The notes under the pieces: model-generated | Databases searched by the model: none | The model's input: the letters and a program-made list of their open reading frames with translations, nothing else | Told to the model about the DNA's origin: nothing | Part shown: piece after piece, positions 34,323 to 43,690 of the stretch | Layout: every line of letters starts with the position of its first letter | How positions within the stretch are numbered: position 1 is the stretch's first letter | Assembly: GCA_016709335.1 (NCBI GenBank) | Contig: JADJNC010000065.1 | Location: 1-47,850 of the forward strand | Direction of reading: 5' to 3' | From: Candidatus Propionivibrio dominans | GTDB taxonomy: Bacteria > Pseudomonadota > Gammaproteobacteria > Burkholderiales > Rhodocyclaceae | Length of the DNA: 47,850 nucleotides | Program-made: the position numbers and the translations under genes

Positions 34323-35618
34323 ATGACCACCGAACGCAAGGCAACCCTGACTATCGAGGGACAGGATCCCATCGATTTTCCGATCATGACGCCGGTTATC
34401 GGCAACGACTGTATTGACATTCGAACCTTGGGTGCCAAGGCCGGGATGTTCACCTACGACTCCGGTTTTTTGTCCACCGCCGCGTGTTGCTCGAAAATCA
34501 CATTTATTGACGGTGACAAGGGCGAACTGCTGTATCGCGGCTATCCGATCCAGCAACTGGCGGAGAAATGCAACTTTCTCGATGTGGCCTACCTGCTCAA
34601 GCACAGCGAACTGCCAGACGCCAAGCAGAAAAAAGAATTCGAAGCGACCATCAAGCAGCACACCATGCTGCACGAGCAGATGGTCAAGTTTTACCAGGGC
34701 TTCCGTCGCGACTCCCATCCGATGGCCGTTCTGGTCGGTGTTGTCGGCGCCTTGTCGGCGTTTTATCACGAAGTGGATGATTTCGCAGACGCCGAACACC
34801 GCAACATCAGCTTCAACCGTATTGTGGCCAAGCTGCCGACGATTGTTGCTTATGCCTACAAGTACCATACCGGCCAACCCTTCATGTATCCGCGCAATGA
34901 TCTGGACTACACCGCCAACTTCATGCACATGATGTTCGCTACGCCGTGTGAGGAATACAAGCCCAATCCGGTTCTGGTGCATGCGCTCGACACCATTTTC
35001 ACCCTGCATGCCGATCACGAGCAGAACGCCTCGACCTCGACCGTTCGTCTGGCCGGGTCCTCGGGTGCCAATCCGTATGCCTGTGTTTCGGCGGGGATCG
35101 GTTGTCTGTGGGGGCCGGCGCACGGTGGCGCCAACGAGGCCTGCCTCAAGATGCTTGAAGAGATCGGTGATGTGTCGCGCGTTCCCGAGTTCATCAAGCG
35201 TGCCAAGGACAAGGACGATCCCTTCAAGCTGATGGGTTTCGGCCACCGCGTCTACAAGAACTTCGATCCGCGTGCCACACTGATGCGCAAGGTCTGCGCC
35301 GATGTGCTGAAAGAGCAGGGCCTGAAGAACGACCGCCTGTTCAAGCTGGCCATGGAACTTGAAAAAATCGCACTGGAAGACGAATACTTCATCGAGAAGA
35401 AGCTCTATCCGAACGTCGATTTCTATTCGGGAATCGTGCAGAAGGCAATCGGCATTCCGACCTCGATGTTCACCTGCATCTTCGCGCTGGCACGCACGGT
35501 TGGCTGGATGGTGCAGTGGGAGGAGATGATTGCCGATCCGGAATACAAGATCGGTCGCCCACGCCAGCTTTATATCGGAACGCCTGCACGCGATGTTCCG
35601 CCGCTCAACAAGCGCTAA
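34323..35618 (+). CDS. gltA: Citrate synthase
   Basis: A 431-residue type II citrate synthase that joins acetyl-CoA and oxaloacetate. Catalytic residues are in [28 protein letters not shown] and [19 protein letters not shown] precedes the ATG at 34323. It follows sdhE in the same direction and is closed by a strong terminator. Confidence 0.97.
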   Translation: MTTERKATLTIEGQDPIDFPIMTPVIGNDCIDIRTLGAKAGMFTYDSGFLSTAACCSKITFIDGDKGELLYRGYPIQQLAEKCNFLDVAYLLKHSELPDAKQKKEFEATIKQHTMLHEQMVKFYQGFRRDSHPMAVLVGVVGALSAFYHEVDDFADAEHRNISFNRIVAKLPTIVAYAYKYHTGQPFMYPRNDLDYTANFMHMMFATPCEEYKPNPVLVHALDTIFTLHADHEQNASTSTVRLAGSSGANPYACVSAGIGCLWGPAHGGANEACLKMLEEIGDVSRVPEFIKRAKDKDDPFKLMGFGHRVYKNFDPRATLMRKVCADVLKEQGLKNDRLFKLAMELEKIALEDEYFIEKKLYPNVDFYSGIVQKAIGIPTSMFTCIFALARTVGWMVQWEEMIADPEYKIGRPRQLYIGTPARDVPPLNKR

Positions 35619-35622
35619 GAGT

Positions 35623-35658
35623 AAAAGAAGGCAGCGCTGATTGGCGCTGCCTTCTTTT
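35623..35658 (+). terminator. Strong intrinsic terminator after gltA
   Basis: A perfect 15-base stem AAAAGAAGGCAGCGC (35623-35637) / GCGCTGCCTTCTTTT (35644-35658) with a six-base loop and a T-rich 3' side. It separates sdhCDABE-gltA from sucAB-lpd, so sucA needs its own promoter. Confidence 0.92.
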
Positions 35659-35773
35659 CGGCCGGCAGGTGTCAATGCTGGCCAACTTCTCGGTAGAATG
35701 CCCCAGAATCCTTGACCACAGGTAACTGCCATGATGAATCAGTTGTTCGGAACTTCTTTGCTGTTCGGCGGCA

Positions 35774-38569
35774 ATGCCATTCGTGGAGGAACTCTACGAA
35801 AACTATCTCGACAATCCCGCCTCGGTTGCTGGCGAGTGGCGTGACTACTTCGACAAGCTGGCGCAACTGCCCGGCGCGGTGGCCCGCGATGTTCCGCATC
35901 TGCCGGTCGTCAACGCCTTTGCCGAACAGGCGAAGAAAGGCGGCTATCGCGCTGCGGCATCGATGCCGGTGGATGACAAGAAGCAGGTCAGTGTTCTGCA
36001 AATGGTCAGCGCCTACCGTGTACTGGGGGCGCGCTGGGCAAATCTAGACCCGCTCAAGCGACAGATCCGACCGGTACTCAACGAGCTTGAACCCTCTTTT
36101 TATGGTCTGACCGATGCCGATATCAACACGCCGTTCAACGCCGGCTCGTTCAAGGGCGTATCCGAGCGAGCCACCTTTGGCCAGATTTTTGATGCCCTCA
36201 AGGAGACCTATTGTAGCCTGATCGGTGTCGAGTACATGTACATCGACAACATTGCAGAAAAGCGCTGGTTGCAGGCACGCATCGAACCGATCCGCGGCAA
36301 GGGGACCTACACCTCGGCCCAGAAACTACGTTTTCTTGAGCGCCTGACTGCGGCTGAAACTCTTGAACGTTATTTGCATACCCGCTACGTCGGTCAGAAA
36401 CGGTTTTCACTTGAAGGCGGCGAGTCACTGATCGTTGCACTGGACGAATTGATTCGTACAGCAGGCGATAACGGTGTCGATGACATCGTCGTCGGCATGG
36501 CGCACCGTGGCCGGCTCAACGTATTGGTTAATACGCTGGGCAAGGAACCGGCGATGCTGTTCGACGAGTTCGAAGGCAAAAAGGCGCAGGACCTGACCTC
36601 CGGTGACGTCAAGTACCACCTCGGCTACTCGTCCGACGTTTCGACCCCTGGCGGCCCCTGTCACCTGACACTGGCTTTCAATCCCTCGCACCTTGAAATC
36701 GTTAACCCGGTGGTTGCCGGTGCCGTTTATGCCCGCCAGTGCCGCCGTGGGGGTAAAGGACGTGATCAGGTTGTGGCAGTGCTGATTCACGGCGATGCCG
36801 CCGTCGCCGGTCAGGGCGTCAACCAGGAAATGCTCAATTTTTCCCAGACCCGCGGCTATGGTACGGGCGGCACGGTGCACATCGTGGTCAATAACCAGAT
36901 CGGATTCACCACCTCCGATCCGCGCGATTCGCGCTCGACGATCTACTGTACGGACATCTTCAAGATGGCCAGTGCGCCGATCTTCCACGTCAATGGCGAT
37001 GATCCTGAAGCTGTGGCATTGGTAACCCGTCTGGCCGTCGAATTCAGGCAGGAGTTCAAGAAGGATGTGGTCATTGATATCGTCTGTTTCCGCAAGCTCG
37101 GCCACAACGAGCAGGACGAGCCCATGGTCACGCAGCCGCTGATGTACAAGCGCATTGCCGCGCATCCGGGCACACGCCAGCTCTACGCCAACAAACTGGT
37201 CGCCGAAGGGGTGCTGCCGGGCGATGGGCCGGAGGATATGATCCAGAATTACCGTGACCACCTTGATCGCGGGGAGTTGTTGTACAACCCGGTGATTTCT
37301 GGTCACACGCATCCGATGACAATCGACTGGGCGCCCTATCTGCCTACGAAATACATCGAGATCTGTGATACCACCGTACCCTTAAAGGAAATCAAGCGGC
37401 TGTCGGATCGTCTGTCCACGGTTCCCGAAACCTTCACCCTGCACAGCCGCGTCAAGAAAATCATCGACGACCGTCGTCTGATGGGGCAGGGCAGCGTTCC
37501 CTTCGACTGGGGCATGGCCGAAAACCTTGCCTATGCATCACTGCTCGTCTCCGGCTATGGCGTTCGCATTTCCGGAGAGGACGTCGGTCGCAGCACCTTC
37601 TTTCATCGTCACGCCGCGCTGCACGATCAGAAACGCGAGTCGTGGGACGAAGGCGCCTATTATCCGCTGGCCAACCTGCAGGAGAAACAGGCGAACTTCC
37701 AGTGCTTTGATTCCGTTCTCTCCGAAGAAGCGGTGCTGGCCTTTGAATATGGCTATTCCACGTCGAACCCTTTCGAACTCGTGATCTGGGAAGCCCAGTT
37801 CGGCGACTTCCTCAACGGCGCACAAGTCGTCGTCGATCAGTTCATTGCCTCGGGCGAAGCGAAATGGGGCCGCGCCTGTGGCCTCGTGCTGTTGCTGCCG
37901 CATGGTTATGAAGGCCAGGGGCCAGAGCACTCCTCGGCACGCATCGAACGCTTCATGCAGTTGTGCGCCGAGATGAACATGGAAGTCTGTCAGCCCTCGA
38001 CGCCGGCGCAGGTATTCCACATGTTGCGTCGGCAGGCCATTCGCAAGCAACGCAAGCCGCTGATCGTGTTCACGCCCAAATCGCTATTGCGCCACAAGGA
38101 CGCTGTCTCGACCATGGACGAACTGACCAAGGGCGAGTTCAGGCGCGTGATCGGTGAAGTCGATCCGATCGATGCCAAAAAAGTCAAACGCGTGATTTTC
38201 TGTTCCGGCAAGGTTTACTACGATCTTATTGCCGCACGCCGTGAGAAGAACATCTCGACAATCGCGATTGCCCGACTTGAACAACTCTATCCCTTCCCGC
38301 AGGAATCTTTTGCCGCCGAACTCTCGAAGTATCCGAAGGCTACCGAGATTGTCTGGTGTCAGGAAGAACCGCGTAACCAGGGCGCCTGGTACTGGATTGC
38401 CTCGCGCCAGCATCTTGATCGCTCGTTCAATAGCAAACAGCATCTGTTGCTGGTGTCGCGGCCGGCGTCTCCTTCCCCGGCGGCAGGTTATTACAGCAAG
38501 CACAACGCACAGCAAAAAGCACTGATCGAGTCCGCACTGGGCGAAATCGAACAATATAAATATGCTTGA
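35774..38569 (+). CDS. sucA: 2-oxoglutarate dehydrogenase E1 component, N-terminus frameshifted
   Basis: A 931-residue thiamin diphosphate enzyme that decarboxylates 2-oxoglutarate. Intact motifs: GMAHRGRLNVLVNTLGKEP, HGDAAVAGQGVNQEML, HIVVNNQIGFTTSDPRD. The frame opens at ATG 35774 (MPFVEELYENYL) without a ribosome site. The family start is visible in another frame at 35731 (MMNQLFGTSLLFGGNA, with AGGTAA upstream). The two join if two bases are added (or one removed) near 35776, giving GGNAPFVEELYENYL. So the true start was probably 35731, and about 15 residues, which in E. coli contact the E2 core, are lost or misread. Confidence 0.94.
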   Translation: MPFVEELYENYLDNPASVAGEWRDYFDKLAQLPGAVARDVPHLPVVNAFAEQAKKGGYRAAASMPVDDKKQVSVLQMVSAYRVLGARWANLDPLKRQIRPVLNELEPSFYGLTDADINTPFNAGSFKGVSERATFGQIFDALKETYCSLIGVEYMYIDNIAEKRWLQARIEPIRGKGTYTSAQKLRFLERLTAAETLERYLHTRYVGQKRFSLEGGESLIVALDELIRTAGDNGVDDIVVGMAHRGRLNVLVNTLGKEPAMLFDEFEGKKAQDLTSGDVKYHLGYSSDVSTPGGPCHLTLAFNPSHLEIVNPVVAGAVYARQCRRGGKGRDQVVAVLIHGDAAVAGQGVNQEMLNFSQTRGYGTGGTVHIVVNNQIGFTTSDPRDSRSTIYCTDIFKMASAPIFHVNGDDPEAVALVTRLAVEFRQEFKKDVVIDIVCFRKLGHNEQDEPMVTQPLMYKRIAAHPGTRQLYANKLVAEGVLPGDGPEDMIQNYRDHLDRGELLYNPVISGHTHPMTIDWAPYLPTKYIEICDTTVPLKEIKRLSDRLSTVPETFTLHSRVKKIIDDRRLMGQGSVPFDWGMAENLAYASLLVSGYGVRISGEDVGRSTFFHRHAALHDQKRESWDEGAYYPLANLQEKQANFQCFDSVLSEEAVLAFEYGYSTSNPFELVIWEAQFGDFLNGAQVVVDQFIASGEAKWGRACGLVLLLPHGYEGQGPEHSSARIERFMQLCAEMNMEVCQPSTPAQVFHMLRRQAIRKQRKPLIVFTPKSLLRHKDAVSTMDELTKGEFRRVIGEVDPIDAKKVKRVIFCSGKVYYDLIAARREKNISTIAIARLEQLYPFPQESFAAELSKYPKATEIVWCQEEPRNQGAWYWIASRQHLDRSFNSKQHLLLVSRPASPSPAAGYYSKHNAQQKALIESALGEIEQYKYA

Positions 38570-38581
38570 ATCGGAGTGAAC

Positions 38582-39868
38582 ATGATCATCGACGTCAAAG
38601 TTCCGCAGCTATCAGAGTCCGTCGCCGAAGCGACCCTTGTGACCTGGCACAAGCAGGTCGGCGAAGCCGTATCGAGAGACGAGAACCTGATCGACATCGA
38701 GACCGACAAGGTCGTTCTTGAGCTACCGGCATCCGCGAACGGCGTACTGGCAGAAATCATCAAGCAGAATGGCGACACGGTCGTTGCCGGTGAACTGATT
38801 GCCCGTATCGATACCGAGGGTACGGCTTCTGTAGCGTCGTCCGCGCCGCCCGCCAAGGCTGTACCTGCCGCTCCACCTGCCGCACCGCCCGCACCCGTCG
38901 CCAGCCCGGCATCAAGGCCGGCTGCCGGAGCGCCGGCCGCTGGCGTGGCGATGCCGGCCGCGCGCAAGATTCTCGACGAAAAAGGCGTCGCTGCGGCCGA
39001 TGTGGCCGGTAGCGGTCGCGGCGGTCGCGTGACCAAGGAAGACGCACTTGCGGCAAAGGCCAGAGCAGCCACAGCCCCAGCGCCTGTCACGCCGCCTCCC
39101 GTACCTGCTTCTGCAAAGTCGGCCGTTACCCTGGCGCCCGCGCCGAGCGTAACACTTGCGCTCGGCGATCGTCCGGAGCAGCGTGTGCCGATGTCGCGTC
39201 TGCGCGCACGCGTCGCCGAGCGGCTGGTCCAGTCGCAATCGACCAACGCCATCCTGACCACCTTCAACGAAGTCAACATGGCGCCGGTCATGGCCTTGCG
39301 CAAGCAGTATGGCGACAAGTTCGAAAAGGCGCATGGTGTCCGCCTCGGCTTCATGGGCTTCTTCGTCAAGGCCGCCGTTGCTGCCCTGCAGAAGTTCCCG
39401 ATCATCAATGCCTCGGTCGACGGCACCGATATTGTCTATCACGGCTACATCGACATCGGTATTGCCGTCGGCAGCCCGCGCGGTCTGGTGGTGCCGATCC
39501 TGCGCGATGCCGACCAGATGAGCATTGCCGACATCGAGAAGACGATTGGCGATTTTGGCCAGAAAGCCAAGGACGGCAAGCTGTCGATGGAAGACCTGAC
39601 CGGCGGCACCTTCTCGATTTCCAACGGCGGCGTATTCGGTTCGATGCTGTCGACGCCGATCATCAACCCCCCGCAGTCGGCGATCCTCGGCATTCATGCC
39701 ACCAAGGATAGGGCGGTTGTCGAAAACGGCCAGGTTGTCGTTCGCCCGATCAACTATCTCGCCATGTCCTATGACCACCGCATCATCGATGGCCGCGAAG
39801 CAGTGCTCGGTCTGGTCACCATGAAGGAAGCACTGGAAGACCCGGCCCGCCTGCTGCTGGGCGTCTAG
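38582..39868 (+). CDS. sucB: 2-oxoglutarate dehydrogenase E2 (succinyltransferase)
   Basis: A 428-residue lipoate-dependent acyltransferase. The lipoyl Lys is K43 in ETDKVVLEL; an Ala/Pro-rich linker, a peripheral subunit-binding domain ([18 protein letters not shown]) and the catalytic domain with [13 protein letters not shown] follow. GGAG lies just before ATG 38582. It follows sucA by 12 bases. Confidence 0.97.
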   Translation: MIIDVKVPQLSESVAEATLVTWHKQVGEAVSRDENLIDIETDKVVLELPASANGVLAEIIKQNGDTVVAGELIARIDTEGTASVASSAPPAKAVPAAPPAAPPAPVASPASRPAAGAPAAGVAMPAARKILDEKGVAAADVAGSGRGGRVTKEDALAAKARAATAPAPVTPPPVPASAKSAVTLAPAPSVTLALGDRPEQRVPMSRLRARVAERLVQSQSTNAILTTFNEVNMAPVMALRKQYGDKFEKAHGVRLGFMGFFVKAAVAALQKFPIINASVDGTDIVYHGYIDIGIAVGSPRGLVVPILRDADQMSIADIEKTIGDFGQKAKDGKLSMEDLTGGTFSISNGGVFGSMLSTPIINPPQSAILGIHATKDRAVVENGQVVVRPINYLAMSYDHRIIDGREAVLGLVTMKEALEDPARLLLGV

Positions 39869-40012
39869 GGTGTAGTCGAGGGCAGCAGCAGGGAGTGAAG
39901 CGAGTATTCTCCGCTCCCGATTCTCCCTCCTTGTTTCGAACAATCCGTGAGCGGGTAACCGATCGATGATTTTCCTCCTTACCCCTCACTCTTCACTCCT
40001 CACGGTGTAAAC

Positions 40013-41488
40013 ATGTCCAAACAATTTGATGTTCTCGTGATCGGCGGCGGCCCTGGCGGCTATGTGGCGGCCATCCGTGCTGCCCAGCTCGGCTTCAATG
40101 TAGCCTGTTGCGAATCCAATGCCTACGCCGACCCGAAGGGCGAACCGCGCCTCGGCGGCACCTGCCTGAACGTTGGCTGCATTCCGTCGAAGGCGCTGCT
40201 GCACACCTCGCACCTGTTTGCCGAAGCCGGGCACGGCTTTGCGGCGCAGGGCATCTCGGTGGGAACGCCAAAAATCGACGTGCCGACGATGATCGGGCGC
40301 AAAAACACCATCGTCAACCAGCTCACCAGCGGCATCAAGGGCCTGTTCAAGAAGAACAAGGTCACCCTGCTCAATGGCCACGGTTCCTTTGTCGCGCAAA
40401 GCGAAAGCGGCTGGCAGGTCAAGGTCGGTGAAGAACTTGTAGACGCCACGCAGGTCATCATCGCCACCGGTTCCAGCGCGCGTCACCTGCCAGGCATTAC
40501 GGTCGACAACAAGATCATCTGCGACAACGTCGGTGCGCTCGACATGGAGGCCGTGCCGAAGAAGCTCGCGCTGATCGGGGCCGGCGTGATCGGCCTCGAG
40601 ATGGGCAGCGTCTGGAGCCGTCTCGGCTCCGAAGTCACCATTCTCGAAGCGCTGCCCGATTTCCTTTCGGTGACCGACATCGATGTCGCCAAGGAAGCCG
40701 CCAAGGTGTTTGCCAGGCAGGGTCTGAACATCCAGCTCGGTGTGCAGATCGGCGAAGTCAAAGCCTCGAAGAAGGGCGTTTCCATTGCCTATACCGACAA
40801 GGACGGCAAGGCTCAGAAGCTCGACGCCGATCGCCTGATCGTCTCCGTCGGGCGCATCCCCAATACCGAAGGCCTGAATGCCGACGCCGTCGGCCTCAAG
40901 CTCGACGAGCGCGGCCGCATCGACGTCGATGGGCACTGCCGTACCAACCTGGCCGGCGTGTGGGCGGTCGGCGATGTCGTCTCCGGCCCGATGCTCGCGC
41001 ACAAGGCCATGGAAGAGGGCGTCATGGTCGCCGAGATGATGGCCGGGCAGTCGGGTCATTGCAATTTCGACACCATCCCGTGGGTCATCTACACCAGCCC
41101 GGAGATCGCCTGGGTCGGCCAGACCGAACAGCAGCTCAAGGCCGATGGCGTGGCCTACAAGACCGGAAAGATTCCCTTTGCCGCCAATGGCCGTGCGCTC
41201 GGCATGGGCGATACCAGCGGCTTCGTCAAGATGCTGGCCGACGCCAAAACCGACCGAATCCTTGGCGTGCACATCATCAGCGCCAATGCCTCCGAACTGA
41301 TTTCCGAAGCCGTGGTGGCGATGGAATTTGGCGCCGCCAGCGAAGACCTCGCGCGTATCTGCCACGCCCACCCGACACTGTCGGAAGTGGTGCACGAAGC
41401 CGCCCTGGCCTGCGATAAACGCCCCTTGCATTTTTTAGGCTGTGAGGCAGGGCCAATAAAGGCGGGGTGCCGGGTACCTCGCCTTTAA
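40013..41488 (+). CDS. lpdA: Dihydrolipoamide dehydrogenase
   Basis: A 491-residue E3 flavoenzyme that reoxidises lipoamide. FAD fold VLVIGGGPGGYVAAIRAAQ, redox disulfide GGTCLNVGCIPSKALL, NAD fold LIGAGVIGLEMGSVWSRLG, and the C-terminal HAHPTLSEVVHEAAL. The last 17 residues after RPLHF are foreign to the family. If the T6 run at 41431-41436 had five T, a TAG would follow RPLHF directly. The extension also runs into a terminator-like hairpin, so I think the native stop is at about 41438. It is separated from sucB by 144 bases with a pyrimidine-rich CTCACTCTTCACTCCTCAC tract. Confidence 0.95.
   Translation: MSKQFDVLVIGGGPGGYVAAIRAAQLGFNVACCESNAYADPKGEPRLGGTCLNVGCIPSKALLHTSHLFAEAGHGFAAQGISVGTPKIDVPTMIGRKNTIVNQLTSGIKGLFKKNKVTLLNGHGSFVAQSESGWQVKVGEELVDATQVIIATGSSARHLPGITVDNKIICDNVGALDMEAVPKKLALIGAGVIGLEMGSVWSRLGSEVTILEALPDFLSVTDIDVAKEAAKVFARQGLNIQLGVQIGEVKASKKGVSIAYTDKDGKAQKLDADRLIVSVGRIPNTEGLNADAVGLKLDERGRIDVDGHCRTNLAGVWAVGDVVSGPMLAHKAMEEGVMVAEMMAGQSGHCNFDTIPWVIYTSPEIAWVGQTEQQLKADGVAYKTGKIPFAANGRALGMGDTSGFVKMLADAKTDRILGVHIISANASELISEAVVAMEFGAASEDLARICHAHPTLSEVVHEAALACDKRPLHFLGCEAGPIKAGCRVPRL
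41458..41486 (+). terminator. Stem-loop at the end of lpdA
   Basis: AAAGGCGGGG (41458-41467) pairs with CCTCGCCTTT (41477-41486), nine of ten Watson-Crick, then TTTAATT. It overlaps the last codons of the annotated frame, which supports an earlier native stop for lpdA. Confidence 0.6.
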
Positions 41489-41624
41489 TTACGCCTGGAA
41501 AAATTTCGGGTCAATTCAGAAACAGTAAAGAGGTAAATATTCCTGAATTAAATTCGAAAGGCAGCGTCGCATTGAATTTCTAAAAAAAGAATTCGAAGCA
41601 TTTAACAAAACAGAGCACCAATTA

Positions 41625-42683
41625 TCAAATGACTTCGACTCCTTTAATTCTGTGCCAGTACAGGCGGCGCACCAGCAAAGTGGCCAAGCCCAGAACCATC
41701 ATTGCAGTGCTGCCTGGCTCCGGCACCGCGGGCAGCACGCCGGCGGCGCCATAGAGGGTGCCGGAGCCCGATATCACGCTGAATCCCGACACCGGCTGTC
41801 CCGTTGCACCCAGAACCTCGATGCCGGTCATGCGCGCACTGCTGATAAACGACACGTCGCCCCCGCTGCCTGTAAGCAGGCCCACGCTGGACGAGGGTAG
41901 CGAAGCACCCCACAGGCTGTAGGTCACGTCCAGTGCAGTGCCGAAGACGATCGGAACGTCGATCGAAAACGTGGTGCTGCCGCTGACCGTCAGGCCCGTG
42001 ACCAAGTCGCCGGTCAGCGTCATACCCGGCAAAGAAGCGACATACCCGCCCGGCATGTAGTGCGACACCGAACCGCGTGAGTTCTGGATCCGAAGGCCAG
42101 GAAGTGCGGCCGTTGCCCACCGAGTAAAGCCCAACTGGCTATCCGTGCGCCCGAGGTTGAACAGCGAGCCGTCGACGGTGAAGGTGGGTCTGAATACGCC
42201 CGAGCCGCTGGCCCCACCGAAAGTCATGGTCTCGGTCTGCAAGCCGTAAGCCTGCGAACCCACCACCGTGAACGGGTCAGAACTACCGCTGTAGCTGGCA
42301 GCGGCGCGCACGCCCAGGTCAGCAAAACCCGCGCGGCCAGCCGCCGAACCGGTGAAGGTCCGCAAGTCGCCGGGCGGCCCGAAACCCACCGCCAGCGTGG
42401 CGGCTACCGTCACCGAGCCGCTGGCGGCCACCGCCGAGCGCGAATCGCTGGCTACGCCGCACACCGCGCCGTCGGTGGGCAGGGCGACCTGAAAGATGCC
42501 CTGGAAGTAGGCCGTGCGAGAGTCAGGTCCAAAGGTCGCGCAGGAAAAGCCCGGGCCCGCCGCGCCGAGCCGCGAAATGCCGGCCGCCGTGAGGCTGTAG
42601 CTTTCGAGCGCCGGCGCGGCCTGTGCTGTTGTCAATGCGCAGCCTAAGGCAAGGATGATAGTCGAACCTGACAAGACACGCAT
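41625..42683 (-). CDS. PEP-CTERM sorting domain protein
   Basis: A 352-residue secreted protein. A signal peptide (MRVLSGSTIILALGCALTTA) is followed by a Gly/Ser/Ala-rich, low-Lys body that looks all-beta. The end is VPEPGSTAMMVLGLATLLVRR, the PEP motif, a helix and basic residues recognised by exosortase. Such proteins are exported, often in biofilm or exopolysaccharide systems. No exosortase gene is in the window. A start at 42695 adds four residues. Confidence 0.85.
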   Translation of the reverse strand: MRVLSGSTIILALGCALTTAQAAPALESYSLTAAGISRLGAAGPGFSCATFGPDSRTAYFQGIFQVALPTDGAVCGVASDSRSAVAASGSVTVAATLAVGFGPPGDLRTFTGSAAGRAGFADLGVRAAASYSGSSDPFTVVGSQAYGLQTETMTFGGASGSGVFRPTFTVDGSLFNLGRTDSQLGFTRWATAALPGLRIQNSRGSVSHYMPGGYVASLPGMTLTGDLVTGLTVSGSTTFSIDVPIVFGTALDVTYSLWGASLPSSSVGLLTGSGGDVSFISSARMTGIEVLGATGQPVSGFSVISGSGTLYGAAGVLPAVPEPGSTAMMVLGLATLLVRRLYWHRIKGVEVI

Positions 42684-42840
42684 CGAAGACCCCATTCAGT
42701 AGCGGTGGATGCCGAAGCAGCACTATGCGCCGAAAACCGGTCGTGCGCAACGCCAAGTCTTTTCCAACATGGTATGAGGCTGGACCTTGGGTCGTGTTTC
42801 CAACGAGGAATGAGTCTGAGTGAGTAAAGTAACAACTGGG

Positions 42841-42914
42841 TAGAGTAGAGAGCAGGCTTTCGCCTGCCCTCCCTCATCAAACCGTGCATACGGTTCTCCC
42901 GCACACGGCTTTCC
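42841..42914 (-). mobile_element. Group II intron 3' remnant (domains V and VI)
   Basis: Read on the minus strand, AAAGCCGTG...CACGGTTT (42879-42912) forms the domain V lower stem with the AGC triad paired in the usual way, an internal bulge and a GAGA-type tip. Domain VI follows with the hairpin GCAGGC-GAAA-GCCTGC (42852-42867) and the 3' end CTCTACTCTAC. No reverse transcriptase or domain I-IV sequence lies upstream of it, so it is a truncated copy. It sits about 150 bases before the PEP-CTERM gene, on the same strand. Confidence 0.75.
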
Positions 42915-43017
42915 GATGCTCTTCACGCCAAGGCATGAAGTGCCATTCGGGTCAGAGTGAATAACCTTTTTTGGATTCCAGGAGGCAAATGGTAATGAAA
43001 AGGAAATGTCTCTGTCC

Positions 43018-43218
43018 CAATGGCACTACTTTAAGCCAATGACATCGAACGACTATTCAACAGATCACGTCTCACCGGTGAACGCCGGTGACCAGAATGG
43101 GGCCCCGCTACTGGGTCCCGGCTTCCGCCGGGACGACGCGTCACCGCTTGTTGTTTTGCAAGTGCTTGTTGAGAAATGGAAATATCCGAAGTCGAAGGCA
43201 AAGGTAGTGCCATTGGTC
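43018..43218. repeat. Dispersed repeat copy 2, with inverted-repeat ends
   Basis: CAATGGCACTAC (43018-43029) is the exact reverse complement of GTAGTGCCATTG (43204-43215), so a segment of about 200 bases is bounded by inverted repeats. Inside, 43085-43139 matches copy 1 at 3731-3788, including the hairpin GTCCCGGC-TTCC-GCCGGGAC (43115-43134). The block next to the left repeat, up to ACATCGAA, also matches copy 1. This looks like a small non-autonomous element (MITE-like). Confidence 0.65.
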
Positions 43219-43285
43219 TCTGACCCTTTTAATGGGATAAACGGTGTTTGACAGCAATGGGAATCGCCCGACAAAGCGTATTTCT

Positions 43286-43690
43286 TCAGCCTACTGTCGT
43301 GGTTTGATCAAATCTGCCGGAGAGGAAGTCGGTCAAACAGTTGCTCTGGCCGAGAATGCCGACAAACTCTTCGCAGAACTCGAATTTAAGATTTTCCGGG
43401 GCAATACGATAACGTTCAAGCCCAAAGCGTTCGATGTTCAAGATTGAGTTGCACCAGACCAGATTTGTAGTCGCAAAAGAAATCGGCTGAAAGCTTGATC
43501 GTTCCAGCGATTCTAAACAGAATTTCTTTGGCTGCCCTGCTGCTGTAATCAGCGTTCGGAATACCGCTTGTACATCCTTAAGGTTGTTGCGCAGTGATTC
43601 AGCGCTGATGATGTCTCGCTTGACCTCAAACGAATGTGGCGCGGACAGGGTGTGTAATTGAGGGGGTGATCGATTCGATTCTTGTGTATG
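43286..43690 (-). pseudogene. Degraded reading frame downstream of the kinase
   Basis: After the kinase stop, the same frame stays open for 134 codons with no ATG, and a second frame is open to a TGA at 43416-43418. Part of each reads like protein: frame one gives EVKRDIISAESLRNNLKDVQ, and frame two gives SSRAAKEILFRIAGTIKLS. A one-base insertion near 43556 would join them. It is probably a damaged gene or the lost C-terminus of the kinase. I do not recognise a family. Confidence 0.4.

Larger units (their letters stand above)
42684..43285. other. Gene-free stretch with mobile-element remnants
   Basis: No protein-coding gene is supported here. It contains the 3' end of a group II intron (42841-42914, minus strand) and an inverted-repeat element (43018-43218). 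The remaining sequence shows no clear promoter or RNA gene. Confidence 0.5.

Noticed and set aside
39986..41431. A 481-codon open frame on the minus strand opposite lpdA
   Set aside because: It is the complement of lpdA, with no ribosome site and no recognisable domain.
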